12,585 bases of DNA from Planctomycetota bacterium (GTDB lineage Bacteria; Planctomycetota; Phycisphaerae; UBA1845; CAIVHJ01). The DNA lies in NCBI GenBank assembly GCA_022573485.1, contig JACZTW010000083.1:1-12585 (forward strand), written 5' to 3'. The position numbers and the translations under genes are program-made. The notes under the pieces were generated by a model. That model was not told the DNA's origin, did no database searches, and was given only the letters and a program-made list of their open reading frames with translations. Shown in pieces: positions 7,508 through 12,585 of this stretch. Numbering within the stretch: the first letter of the stretch is position 1; each line of letters begins with the position of its first letter.

Positions 7508-8779
7508 TCAGGGGATGTTGATTCGGGCAGTCCGAACGCGGGAGCCGTCGCTCGCATCCGTCCACGCCAGCAGGACTTGATCACCCACGAGCGCCAACTG
7601 TGGAAATCCGGATGCCCTGCTGCGGCGCGTCGGTGCAGCGGCGAACGACTGCTCAATCGCTCCATCAGGCCGAACGATCCGAATCCGTATTTCGGCGCCC
7701 TCTTCGGCGCTCTCCAGCCAGGCTACGAGCACGGAATGGTCCGGCAGAACCAGCACCGCCACGCGCCCCAGCGGATGGCCCTCGTCGATTGGGATCGGAT
7801 CTCCAAATGACCGCCCGCCGTCGCGCGAGATGGCGAGCCGAACGTGGGTGCTGCTCAGGCTGGATTGTGTGAACCAAGCCACGGCGACCGTCGTGCCCCC
7901 GGCGTCGATGGCCGGGCCGTTTACGGGGCAACCCTTGATGCGCCAGTTGTCGGCGTGCAAGATCTCCGGATCGCTGATTTCACCGCCGCTCAGACGCGCG
8001 ATGCCGATGTCGCGAACTTCCAGCGGCGAGCGATCTCGGTAGACCAAAATCACATCGCCGGCCATCGTGCGTACGGCATCGGTTTGACAGCATTCGCAGA
8101 CCCGCGAATCCACGACTTGCTCTAGGCCGAGCGTACCGTCGGCATCGAGTGTGGTGAAGCGCAGCGCCATGTCGCCGCCGGCCGCATGGCCCTCGCCGGC
8201 CATCTCGCGCCCGTCAAGCCAGAACAGGCCCAACCGCTGCGGCGTCAGCGGCACCATCGAAACGAAGCCATGCTCGGTCTGTACGCCGTCGCGGTGCGGG
8301 ACAATTGGATCGCTCCAACTCTCTCCACCGTCGCGTGAGATCACGATGTTGACATCGTAGGCATAGGTGTCCGGCCCGCTCTTGGCCAGCCAGTGGGCGG
8401 CCAACGTGCCGTCTGCGAGCACCGCCATCGACGGAAAGTCGGCCCAGTTGACAAACCAGTCCTCGCCTGCGGCGATGGTCCGGGCGCGCGACCAGCCGCC
8501 ACCCTGCCACACGGAAAACCGCAGCGTCGGATTGGCTGCCGCGTCGAGTTCGATCCAACTCAGGTAGACTTTGCCGTCATCGCCGCGGACGAGATTGGGC
8601 ACAGAACTGTGCAGGCCGGCGGGCGAATCGATCTCCGCCACGCGAGCTTCAGAACGGGCACGTTCGCCGTGCGAATCCGGCCTCGCCGTCGGCCCGACAC
8701 AGCCGCACAAGAGGACACATGCGAAAGACGCCGCAGCCAAAGAATATCTACAACACGAACTCACGCGGCAGTTTCTCAC
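7508..8779 (-). CDS. sialidase-like β-propeller lipoprotein with CxCC motif
   Basis: A 423-residue protein with an N-terminal signal and lipobox LCG-C (Cys27), so probably lipid-anchored. The rest has BNR/Asp-box repeats of a sialidase-type propeller: SRDGGESW (148-155), SRDGGRSF (318-325) and degenerate copies. Two Cys features seem conserved in this family as I remember it: VCECCQT (Cys228, Cys230, Cys231) and KGCPVNGPA (Cys284). They could bind metal or form disulfides. I see no evidence of the Arg triad and Tyr of true sialidases, so glycan hydrolysis is unproven. The start is a GTG at 8779, the first start after an in-frame stop, without a good Shine-Dalgarno. A second GTG at 8764 is also possible, but both keep the signal peptide. 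It lies 47 bases upstream of the ABC genes on the same strand and may be co-transcribed with them. Confidence 0.8.
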   Translation of the reverse strand: MRNCRVSSCCRYSLAAASFACVLLCGCVGPTARPDSHGERARSEARVAEIDSPAGLHSSVPNLVRGDDGKVYLSWIELDAAANPTLRFSVWQGGGWSRARTIAAGEDWFVNWADFPSMAVLADGTLAAHWLAKSGPDTYAYDVNIVISRDGGESWSDPIVPHRDGVQTEHGFVSMVPLTPQRLGLFWLDGREMAGEGHAAGGDMALRFTTLDADGTLGLEQVVDSRVCECCQTDAVRTMAGDVILVYRDRSPLEVRDIGIARLSGGEISDPEILHADNWRIKGCPVNGPAIDAGGTTVAVAWFTQSSLSSTHVRLAISRDGGRSFGDPIPIDEGHPLGRVAVLVLPDHSVLVAWLESAEEGAEIRIRIVRPDGAIEQSFAAAPTRRSRASGFPQLALVGDQVLLAWTDASDGSRVRTARINIP

Positions 8780-8844
8780 GATTGTCTATGAGAGTCGTCC
8801 GACGGACTCTGCAACGAATGATCCTTCGATCTTGCGAGAACGCG

Positions 8845-8873
8845 ATTATTCCCCAATTAAGACCGATGTACAA
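8845..8873 (-). promoter_or_regulatory. putative σ70-type promoter of the lipoprotein (and ABC) genes
   Basis: On the minus strand TTGTAC (8873-8868) and AATAAT (8850-8845) have a 17-base spacer. Transcription would start near 8838, about 60 bases before the GTG at 8779. It stands back to back with the tRNA promoter. Confidence 0.5.
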
Positions 8874-8891
8874 GCCCGCTGCGGCAGCGCG

Positions 8892-8920
8892 TTGACACAT
8901 CGTTGTCGTTCGTATTTAAT
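8892..8920 (+). promoter_or_regulatory. σ70 promoter of the tRNA-Val gene
   Basis: A perfect -35 box TTGACA (8892-8897), a 17-base spacer and TTTAAT (8915-8920). The expected start near 8927 gives an eight-base leader before the tRNA, as is usual for stable RNA genes. Confidence 0.75.
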
Positions 8921-8934
8921 AATCGACCGGCTTG

Positions 8935-9008
8935 GGGCGATTAGCTCAGTTGGCTAGAGCGCCTGCTCGACACGCAGGAGGTCACAGGTTCAAGTCCTGT
9001 ATCGCCCA
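8935..9008 (+). tRNA. tRNA-Val (anticodon GAC)
   Basis: Cloverleaf by eye. The acceptor stem GGGCGAT (8935-8941) pairs fully with ATCGCCC (9001-9007), with discriminator A at 9008. The D arm is GCTC/GAGC. The anticodon stem CCTGC/GCAGG has loop TCGACAC (8967-8973), giving anticodon GAC at 8969-8971. The T arm is ACAGG-TTCAAGT-CCTGT. CCA is not encoded. The loop base before the anticodon (position 33) is C, where U is almost universal. Shifting the loop to make U33 breaks the stem, so the GAC reading stands. The tRNA fold otherwise looks intact. Confidence 0.93.
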
Positions 9009-9023
9009 GTGCCTAAAACATGC

Positions 9024-9053
9024 CGAAACAGCGGCTTATGAACGAAACAGCGG
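9024..9053. repeat. 11-bp direct repeat just downstream of the tRNA
   Basis: CGAAACAGCGG occurs at 9024-9034 and again at 9043-9053, two helical turns apart start to start (19 bases). The position just 3' of a tRNA gene would suit recombinase arm-type sites, but no integrase gene is visible. Confidence 0.5.
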
Positions 9054-9115
9054 TCGCAGCATCGAAACCGCGCGAAGTCGATTCCAAGCCTTTCAGGGCT
9101 ATTCGGGTCCAAAAG

Positions 9116-9139
9116 TAATTCCCTAGATAATTCCCTAGA
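9116..9139. repeat. tandem 12-mer, two copies
   Basis: TAATTCCCTAGA is present twice with no spacer (9116-9127 and 9128-9139). This is a perfect short tandem duplication in the gene-free gap. Function unknown. Confidence 0.7.
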
Positions 9140-9260
9140 CCTGAACGTCACGCGGCCTCGCCGTCGCCCGCAGGCAAGACGTTGATGCGGAGTTCGTAGG
9201 CCACATCCCCCGCCAAAATATAAACCTTGCTCGGACGTGGCCCACAACCGCCTAGACGGT

Positions 9261-9295
9261 CATACGGTATTCGGCCGAATAAAGACACCATACGG
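9261..9295. repeat. 14-bp palindrome flanked by 7-bp direct repeats
   Basis: TATTCGGCCGAATA (9268-9281) is a perfect palindrome. CATACGG stands directly before it (9261-9267) and again at 9289-9295. The symmetry suggests a binding site for a dimeric protein. The only nearby regulator gene, tetR, is about 400 bases away and has another candidate site. Confidence 0.5.
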
Positions 9296-9375
9296 GGAGA
9301 TACTATGTTCAGTAAACTCCCCCCGTCCTCCGCTTCACTCTTCACGCTGCTCGAACGGGCCGCGCAGATTACCTG

Positions 9376-9582
9376 CTATTGGCAGACACTCTGTTTCAGG
9401 CTTTGCTTTTCGCGTATGGCAGTGAGAATCTTTTCGGGTGTGATGGGCAGGTCTTTGATCCAGACGCCGGTTGCGTTGGCGATGGCGTGGGCCACGGCGC
9501 CGAGCACGGGCAGCGTGCTGCCCTCGCCGATCTCCTTGGCGCCGAACGGACCTCGCGGTTCGTAAGAGTCTACGATGCCGCC
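9376..9582 (-). pseudogene. C-terminal remnant of a molybdopterin-binding hydroxylase large subunit
   Basis: The minus frame ending at TAG (9378-9376) encodes IVDSYEPRGPFGAKEIGEGS followed by PVLGAVAHAIANATGVWIKDLPITPEKIL. This is the very end of the large subunit of the xanthine dehydrogenase family (HcrA of 4-hydroxybenzoyl-CoA reductase, CoxL, XdhA), which is normally over 700 residues. The GPFGAKEIGEGS block lies near the molybdenum cofactor in this family. Homology stops abruptly at about base 9580; the codons upstream are unrelated and meet a TGA at 9627-9625. Only about 65 codons remain, so it cannot be functional. It follows the tetR gene on the same strand after about 100 bases. A 4-hydroxybenzoyl-CoA reductase origin would fit the benzoyl-CoA genes next door, but the fragment is too short to decide. 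Confidence 0.8.
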
Positions 9583-9682
9583 TGTAGCGTTTCGGAGTCG
9601 ATTCTTTCTTGTGGATCTTCCAACTCAGACGCAACACGGCGATCGAAAGCGTTATCGTGCAAACCTCGCCACAATCGCGCGC

Positions 9683-10351
9683 TTACTTCCCAGCGTGTGG
9701 CGTGCCGACAATCCCATCGAGGAATTGCGTCGCAATCTGATTGGCGATCATCGTGGGCGAGCGGTCTCGCTTGGGATCGTACCAGCGGTACAACCAGTTG
9801 AGCGTTCCGAAAAGCGACATGGTGACCACGTGGCGATCAAACGTGTTGCCGGGCGAATGGGCATCCAATATGCGCTCAATGATGGAGCGTGATAAATCGT
9901 AATACTCTTTCCGAATTGCGCGGGTCTCGTCATAGGCCTGACCGGACAGAGAATCCAGTTCGTGCGAGCAGGTCTTCAGTGCCGCCATGTGGTCGGCGAA
10001 ATAGCCCACATGGGCACGCACCATCACGCGCAGTTGTTCCACTGGATCGTTTACACCGTGCAGCTTCTCACGAAGGTTGTTTAACAGTGCCGCGAACGTC
10101 CGGAACTGAATCAAGAAGAGCATTTTCTCCTTGCTGTCGAAGTAATGATACAATCCCGCCAGGCTCACGCCGGAGGCCTTTGCCACCATGCGCATGGAGG
10201 CCTTCTCATATCCCACGCGGGCGATTTCGATCGTCGCCGCGTTGAGGATATGATTCAGCCGCTCGTCCCGTGTGGCACGGTTTTCACCCGTAGCGGCCAA
10301 GGAACCGCCCTTTGGAGAGTCGAACATCCGTTCAGTTTTATTGGATATCAT
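9683..10351 (-). CDS. TetR/AcrR-family transcriptional regulator
   Basis: A 222-residue one-domain regulator. The N-terminal HTH lies at about residues 30-75 (ILNAATIEIARVGYEKASMRMVAKASGVSLAGLYHYFDSKEKM), matching the TetR signature. The C-terminal ligand domain ends NWLYRWYDPKRDRSP, a sequence style I associate with TetR proteins controlling acyl-CoA and fatty-acid or aromatic catabolism. I prefer the ATG at 10351: GGAGAG lies nine bases upstream, and the predicted transcript starts close to 10383. A longer start at 10384 (233 residues) would be almost leaderless and has no Shine-Dalgarno. The gene is divergent from the crotonase genes, the classic layout for a local repressor, with an acyl-CoA as the probable inducer (inferred). 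Confidence 0.88.
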   Translation of the reverse strand: MISNKTERMFDSPKGGSLAATGENRATRDERLNHILNAATIEIARVGYEKASMRMVAKASGVSLAGLYHYFDSKEKMLFLIQFRTFAALLNNLREKLHGVNDPVEQLRVMVRAHVGYFADHMAALKTCSHELDSLSGQAYDETRAIRKEYYDLSRSIIERILDAHSPGNTFDRHVVTMSLFGTLNWLYRWYDPKRDRSPTMIANQIATQFLDGIVGTPHAGK

Positions 10352-10389
10352 AAGAACCGTCTCTCCACGATTTAAGTGCCCCATAAGGA

Positions 10390-10418
10390 ACTATGCGCTA
10401 TATGTATCTCACTGTCAA
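10390..10418 (-). promoter_or_regulatory. putative promoter of the tetR-family gene
   Basis: On the minus strand a perfect TTGACA (10418-10413), 17 bases, then CATAGT (10395-10390). The start of transcription would be near 10383, leaving about 30 bases before the preferred ATG at 10351. Confidence 0.5.
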
Positions 10419-10441
10419 GGTCGTATATTGGCAGATTACTC

Positions 10442-10470
10442 TTGACTGACGCCGGATTGTGACTGATAAT
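10442..10470 (+). promoter_or_regulatory. σ70-type promoter of the benzoyl-CoA-type crotonase genes
   Basis: TTGACT (10442-10447), a 17-base spacer and GATAAT (10465-10470), each five of six to consensus. Transcription would start near 10477, giving a leader of about 140 bases that contains the palindrome at 10533-10548. It is back to back with the tetR promoter; the two -35 boxes are 23 bases apart. Confidence 0.6.
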
Positions 10471-10532
10471 AAGGGACAGCAGGTTGATCCGCGCCGGGGA
10501 CGGGCGGGTCAGTTTTTGGTTCTGAGGTAAGA

Positions 10533-10548
10533 TCGAACGTTCGTTCGA
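10533..10548. promoter_or_regulatory. candidate TetR-type operator
   Basis: TCGAACG-TT-CGTTCGA is a perfect 7+2+7 inverted repeat in the leader of the crotonase genes. Its size and symmetry suit a TetR dimer. It lies about 55 bases downstream of the predicted transcript start, so it would work as a roadblock or belong to a second promoter I do not see. No second copy is found near the tetR promoter. Confidence 0.5.
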
Positions 10549-10616
10549 GTACCGTTTTGGGGTGAGCCTCTATCGGTCCTTGCGCGACTGGATGGACGCT
10601 CGCCGGAGACCCAATT

Positions 10617-11795
10617 ATGAGCATGTTCCCAAGCCAAGCGGCCGAGTCGTTCCATTTCGAGGAGGTTGACTACAAGAAGTCGGGCTGGGTGGCCCGCATC
10701 GCGATCAAGCGGCCTCACAACCTCAACGCATACAGCACGCCCGCATTGCGCGAACTGACGCAGGCTTTTCAGGACGCTTCGTGGGATGACAGTGTGGCCG
10801 TCGTTGTCTTTACCGGCACGGGAGATCGCGCCTTCTGCACCGGCGGCGATGTCAAGGAATATCAAGCGAACTACACCCAGCGACCGCGCGACTATTGGAA
10901 GTACATGTGTTGCTTCAAGAGCTACATTGAGTCGATCACGAACTGCGCCAAGCCGGTCATCGCGCGACTGAATGGAATGGCGGTGGGTGGCGGCAACGAG
11001 AGCCAACTGGCATGTGACCTGGCGGTGATGGGCGAACATGCCTTCATCGCTCAAGTCGGCACCAACGTCGGCTCGGTGGCCTGCGGCGGTTCTACGCAGT
11101 GGCTTCCGATCCATGTCGGCGACCGCAAGGCGCGCGGCATCTTGTTCCTCAACCAGCGTTACGCCGCCTACACATCGTTGGCGATGGGATTGGTCAATGC
11201 AGTCGTGCCGACGGTCAAGAGACCGGACGGTGAATTCTGTACGAAGTTCTCCGGCGCAAGAAAGTACCTGGGGGACTGGAACAATGACCCTTGGGAGAAC
11301 CCGTTCGAATCGCGGGTCACGGCGGAAGAGGTGCGCAAGGCCCAGAAAGGCCAGGACGGCTACGCCATTGATTTATCGGTGCTCGACGAAGTGGTGGCGG
11401 ATCTGTGCGATCAAATCGTCAACAAGTTCTTCGAGTGTACGCGCTATACCAAGGCCCATTTGAATTTCTGGAAGGACTTGTCCTGGCATGCGACGGCCGG
11501 TCACGCTCGCGACTGGCTGGCGATTCACTACACAAGTCTGGAACCGCACGAGGGTATGACCGCTTTCGTGGAGAAGCGCAAGGCCGATTATGTCGGTCTG
11601 CGTCGTCGGGCCGCGGAAGGTGGTTCGAGTGAGTTTCTGTGGGGGCCTTATGTCAAGGAGTGTCCGTCGTGCGGCGTCAAGGGCATGCCGGCGCAGTTTG
11701 AGCATTGCGGCATATGCGGAGCATCGCTGCCCACGAATGGAGTGAAGGTGAGTCAGGCGCCGGGGAACCCTGGCGATGAGATCAGTGGCAGGTAG
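10617..11795 (+). CDS. oah: 6-oxocyclohex-1-ene-1-carbonyl-CoA hydrolase-like crotonase with zinc-ribbon-like tail
   Basis: A 392-residue crotonase-fold protein most like Oah/BamA, which adds water and opens the ring of 6-oxocyclohex-1-ene-1-carbonyl-CoA to give 3-hydroxypimeloyl-CoA in anaerobic benzoyl-CoA degradation. Family features: GDRAFCTGGDVKEY (69-82), NGMAVGGGNESQLACD (119-134, oxyanion hole), a long C-terminal helical region (LDEVVADLCDQIVNKFFEC, then ARDWLAIHY), and loss of the second hydratase Glu (QVGTNVG where hydratases have QPE). Residues 349-367 hold CPSC-x11-CGIC, a zinc-ribbon-like knuckle not part of the Oah I remember. The start ATG at 10617 has GGAG eight bases upstream; an ATG at 10623 is an alternative. 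The dch-like gene follows after 16 bases, so the two form an operon. A less specific enoyl-CoA hydratase/isomerase role is possible. Confidence 0.8.
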   Translation: MSMFPSQAAESFHFEEVDYKKSGWVARIAIKRPHNLNAYSTPALRELTQAFQDASWDDSVAVVVFTGTGDRAFCTGGDVKEYQANYTQRPRDYWKYMCCFKSYIESITNCAKPVIARLNGMAVGGGNESQLACDLAVMGEHAFIAQVGTNVGSVACGGSTQWLPIHVGDRKARGILFLNQRYAAYTSLAMGLVNAVVPTVKRPDGEFCTKFSGARKYLGDWNNDPWENPFESRVTAEEVRKAQKGQDGYAIDLSVLDEVVADLCDQIVNKFFECTRYTKAHLNFWKDLSWHATAGHARDWLAIHYTSLEPHEGMTAFVEKRKADYVGLRRRAAEGGSSEFLWGPYVKECPSCGVKGMPAQFEHCGICGASLPTNGVKVSQAPGNPGDEISGR

Positions 11796-11811
11796 GTAAT
11801 GGCATGACCCT

Positions 11812-12585
11812 ATGAGTGATTATGAGTTTTTCAATGCCGAGACGTCGGGCGGAATCGCAACGGTGACGCTTAATCGGCCGCCTCTGAACGTGATGCACAA
11901 TCCCATGATGGCGGAGCTCAACACGGTGCTGGAATCGGCGGTCGCCGATGCGGACCTGGCGGCCATTGTGATTCGGGCCCACGGCAAAGCGTTCAGCGCC
12001 GGCGTGGATGTGGCCGATCATTCCGCGGAAAACGTCGAGGACATGATTCACGTGTTCCACGGCATCTTCAGGAAGCTGGCGGCTACCGATGCGTTGACGA
12101 TTGCCGCCGTGCAAGGCGCGGCGCTGGGCGGCGGATGCGAACTGGCGTGCTTTTGCGACATCGTGCTGGCATCAGATCGCGCCAAGTTCGGTCAGCCGGA
12201 AGTGCAGGTCGGCGTGTTTCCGCCGGTGGCGGCTTGTGTTCTTCCGCCGCAGATCGGGATCAAAAAGGCGATTGAACTCAACGTCGTTGGAATGATCGTG
12301 GATGCGAAGGAAGCCCATCGCATCGGGCTGGTCAACGACGTATATGCGGCGGATGAGTTTGAGCGCAAAGTGGATGAGTACCTGGACAGGATACGCAAGC
12401 TGTCCCGTCCGGTGGTACGTCTGGCCAAGCGCGCTACGACCTGCATGACGAAAGACCAAGTGATGGCGCATCTGGATCAGGCGGAGAAGCTGTACCTCGA
12501 CGAGTTGATGAAGCTGTCGGATGCGCACGAAGGCATCGCGGCGTTTGTAGAAAAACGTGAACCGCAATGGAAACATGCGTGGGTG
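11812..12585 (+). CDS. dch: cyclohexa-1,5-dienecarbonyl-CoA hydratase-like crotonase (runs off window)
   Basis: 258 codons are open to the window end. The family length is about 260, so only a few residues and the stop are missing. Crotonase fold: NRPPLNVMHNPMMAEL, AFSAGVDVADH (60-70), GAALGGGCELACFCD (102-116) and FGQPEVQVGVFPPVA (126-140). Both hydratase acids, Glu110 and Glu130, are present. GVDVADH followed by MIHVFHGIF is the pattern I associate with dienoyl-CoA hydratase (Dch), which hydrates cyclohexa-1,5-diene-1-carbonyl-CoA to the 6-hydroxy product; a dehydrogenase and then Oah act next. The ATG at 11812 is the first start without an early stop; ATGs at 11799 and 11804 run into stops at once. 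Only a weak, distant Shine-Dalgarno (GGTAGG) is seen, so translation may be coupled to the gene before it. Confidence 0.82.
   Translation, partial: MSDYEFFNAETSGGIATVTLNRPPLNVMHNPMMAELNTVLESAVADADLAAIVIRAHGKAFSAGVDVADHSAENVEDMIHVFHGIFRKLAATDALTIAAVQGAALGGGCELACFCDIVLASDRAKFGQPEVQVGVFPPVAACVLPPQIGIKKAIELNVVGMIVDAKEAHRIGLVNDVYAADEFERKVDEYLDRIRKLSRPVVRLAKRATTCMTKDQVMAHLDQAEKLYLDELMKLSDAHEGIAAFVEKREPQWKHAWV

Larger units (their letters stand above)
9009..9375. other. 367-base gap with no supportable gene
   Basis: Between the tRNA and the molybdenum-hydroxylase fragment the open frames (for example minus 9345-9148 and plus 9227-9565) show no recognisable domain and mutually overlap. The stretch holds two short direct repeats, a tandem 12-mer and a palindrome, listed separately. 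No rho-independent terminator directly follows the tRNA. Confidence 0.6.

Noticed and set aside
7461..7565. ABC ATPase start at 7565
   Set aside because: It overlaps the lipoprotein coding end, and the extra residues are unlike any ABC N-terminus.
9024..9139. CRISPR array or minisatellite
   Set aside because: Only two copies of each short unit, the units are unrelated to each other, there is no regular spacer pattern, and no cas genes are present.
9148..9345. Small minus-strand gene of 65 residues in the gap
   Set aside because: It has no recognisable motif and no convincing ribosome site, and it lies over repeats and a palindrome. Considered a chance frame.
9227..9565. Plus-strand gene, with a Shine-Dalgarno-like GGGGAG before ATG 9305
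   Set aside because: Most of it is antisense to the clearly protein-coding molybdenum-hydroxylase remnant. The translation looks like a shadow.
9625..9627. TGA upstream of the hydroxylase remnant as a second selenocysteine codon
   Set aside because: Homology ends near 9580, so the stop lies in unrelated sequence. No redox motif surrounds it.

Overview
The window reads as chromosomal DNA of a Gram-negative-type (diderm) bacterium with a moderately high GC content. Outer-membrane evidence is a phosphate-type porin with a C-terminal Phe and a β-propeller lipoprotein. I suspect a planctomycete or a relative, from the protein styles (coiled-coil OprP-like porin, Cys-motif sialidase-like propeller, redoxin-TPR fusions) and from short GC-rich hairpins in the intergenic gaps. 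That is an inference; no ribosomal marker lies in the window.

Layout. 1-606: lower-GC stretch with a tandem-HTH (XRE) gene on the minus strand that appears cut at its 5' end. At about 600-608 it meets the 3' third of a comM/yifB gene that is also cut at its 5' end, so this is a two-sided junction. 1231-2319: exported cyclophilin-FKBP double isomerase. 2404-3921 (minus): a redoxin/TPR/DsbD-like protein whose frame is interrupted by one in-frame UGA exactly where the first Cys of the thioredoxin CxxC motif belongs. A SECIS-like hairpin follows at the expected distance. I annotate it as a probable selenoprotein of 505 residues. 4050-5483 (minus): OprP-like porin. 5589-7460 (minus): two-gene ABC-2 export module. 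7508-8779 (minus): sialidase-like lipoprotein. A divergent promoter pair at 8845-8920 serves the lipoprotein gene and a tRNA-Val(GAC) gene at 8935-9008.

9009-9375 has no gene I can support, only small repeats and a palindrome. 9376-9582 (minus) is the orphan C-terminus of a molybdopterin-binding hydroxylase (xanthine dehydrogenase / 4-hydroxybenzoyl-CoA reductase type). Next come a TetR-family regulator (minus) and, divergently, two crotonase genes. They resemble 6-oxocyclohex-1-ene-1-carbonyl-CoA hydrolase (Oah/BamA) and cyclohexa-1,5-dienecarbonyl-CoA hydratase (Dch), two enzymes of the anaerobic benzoyl-CoA pathway. Back-to-back σ70-like promoters and a 16-bp palindrome in the crotonase leader suggest TetR control. 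The last gene runs off the window.

Most notable: the UxxC selenoprotein candidate, which ordinary gene calling splits in two; the benzoyl-CoA-type operon with its operator; a C-terminal zinc-ribbon-like tail on the Oah-like enzyme; and the broken genes at 600 and 9580.
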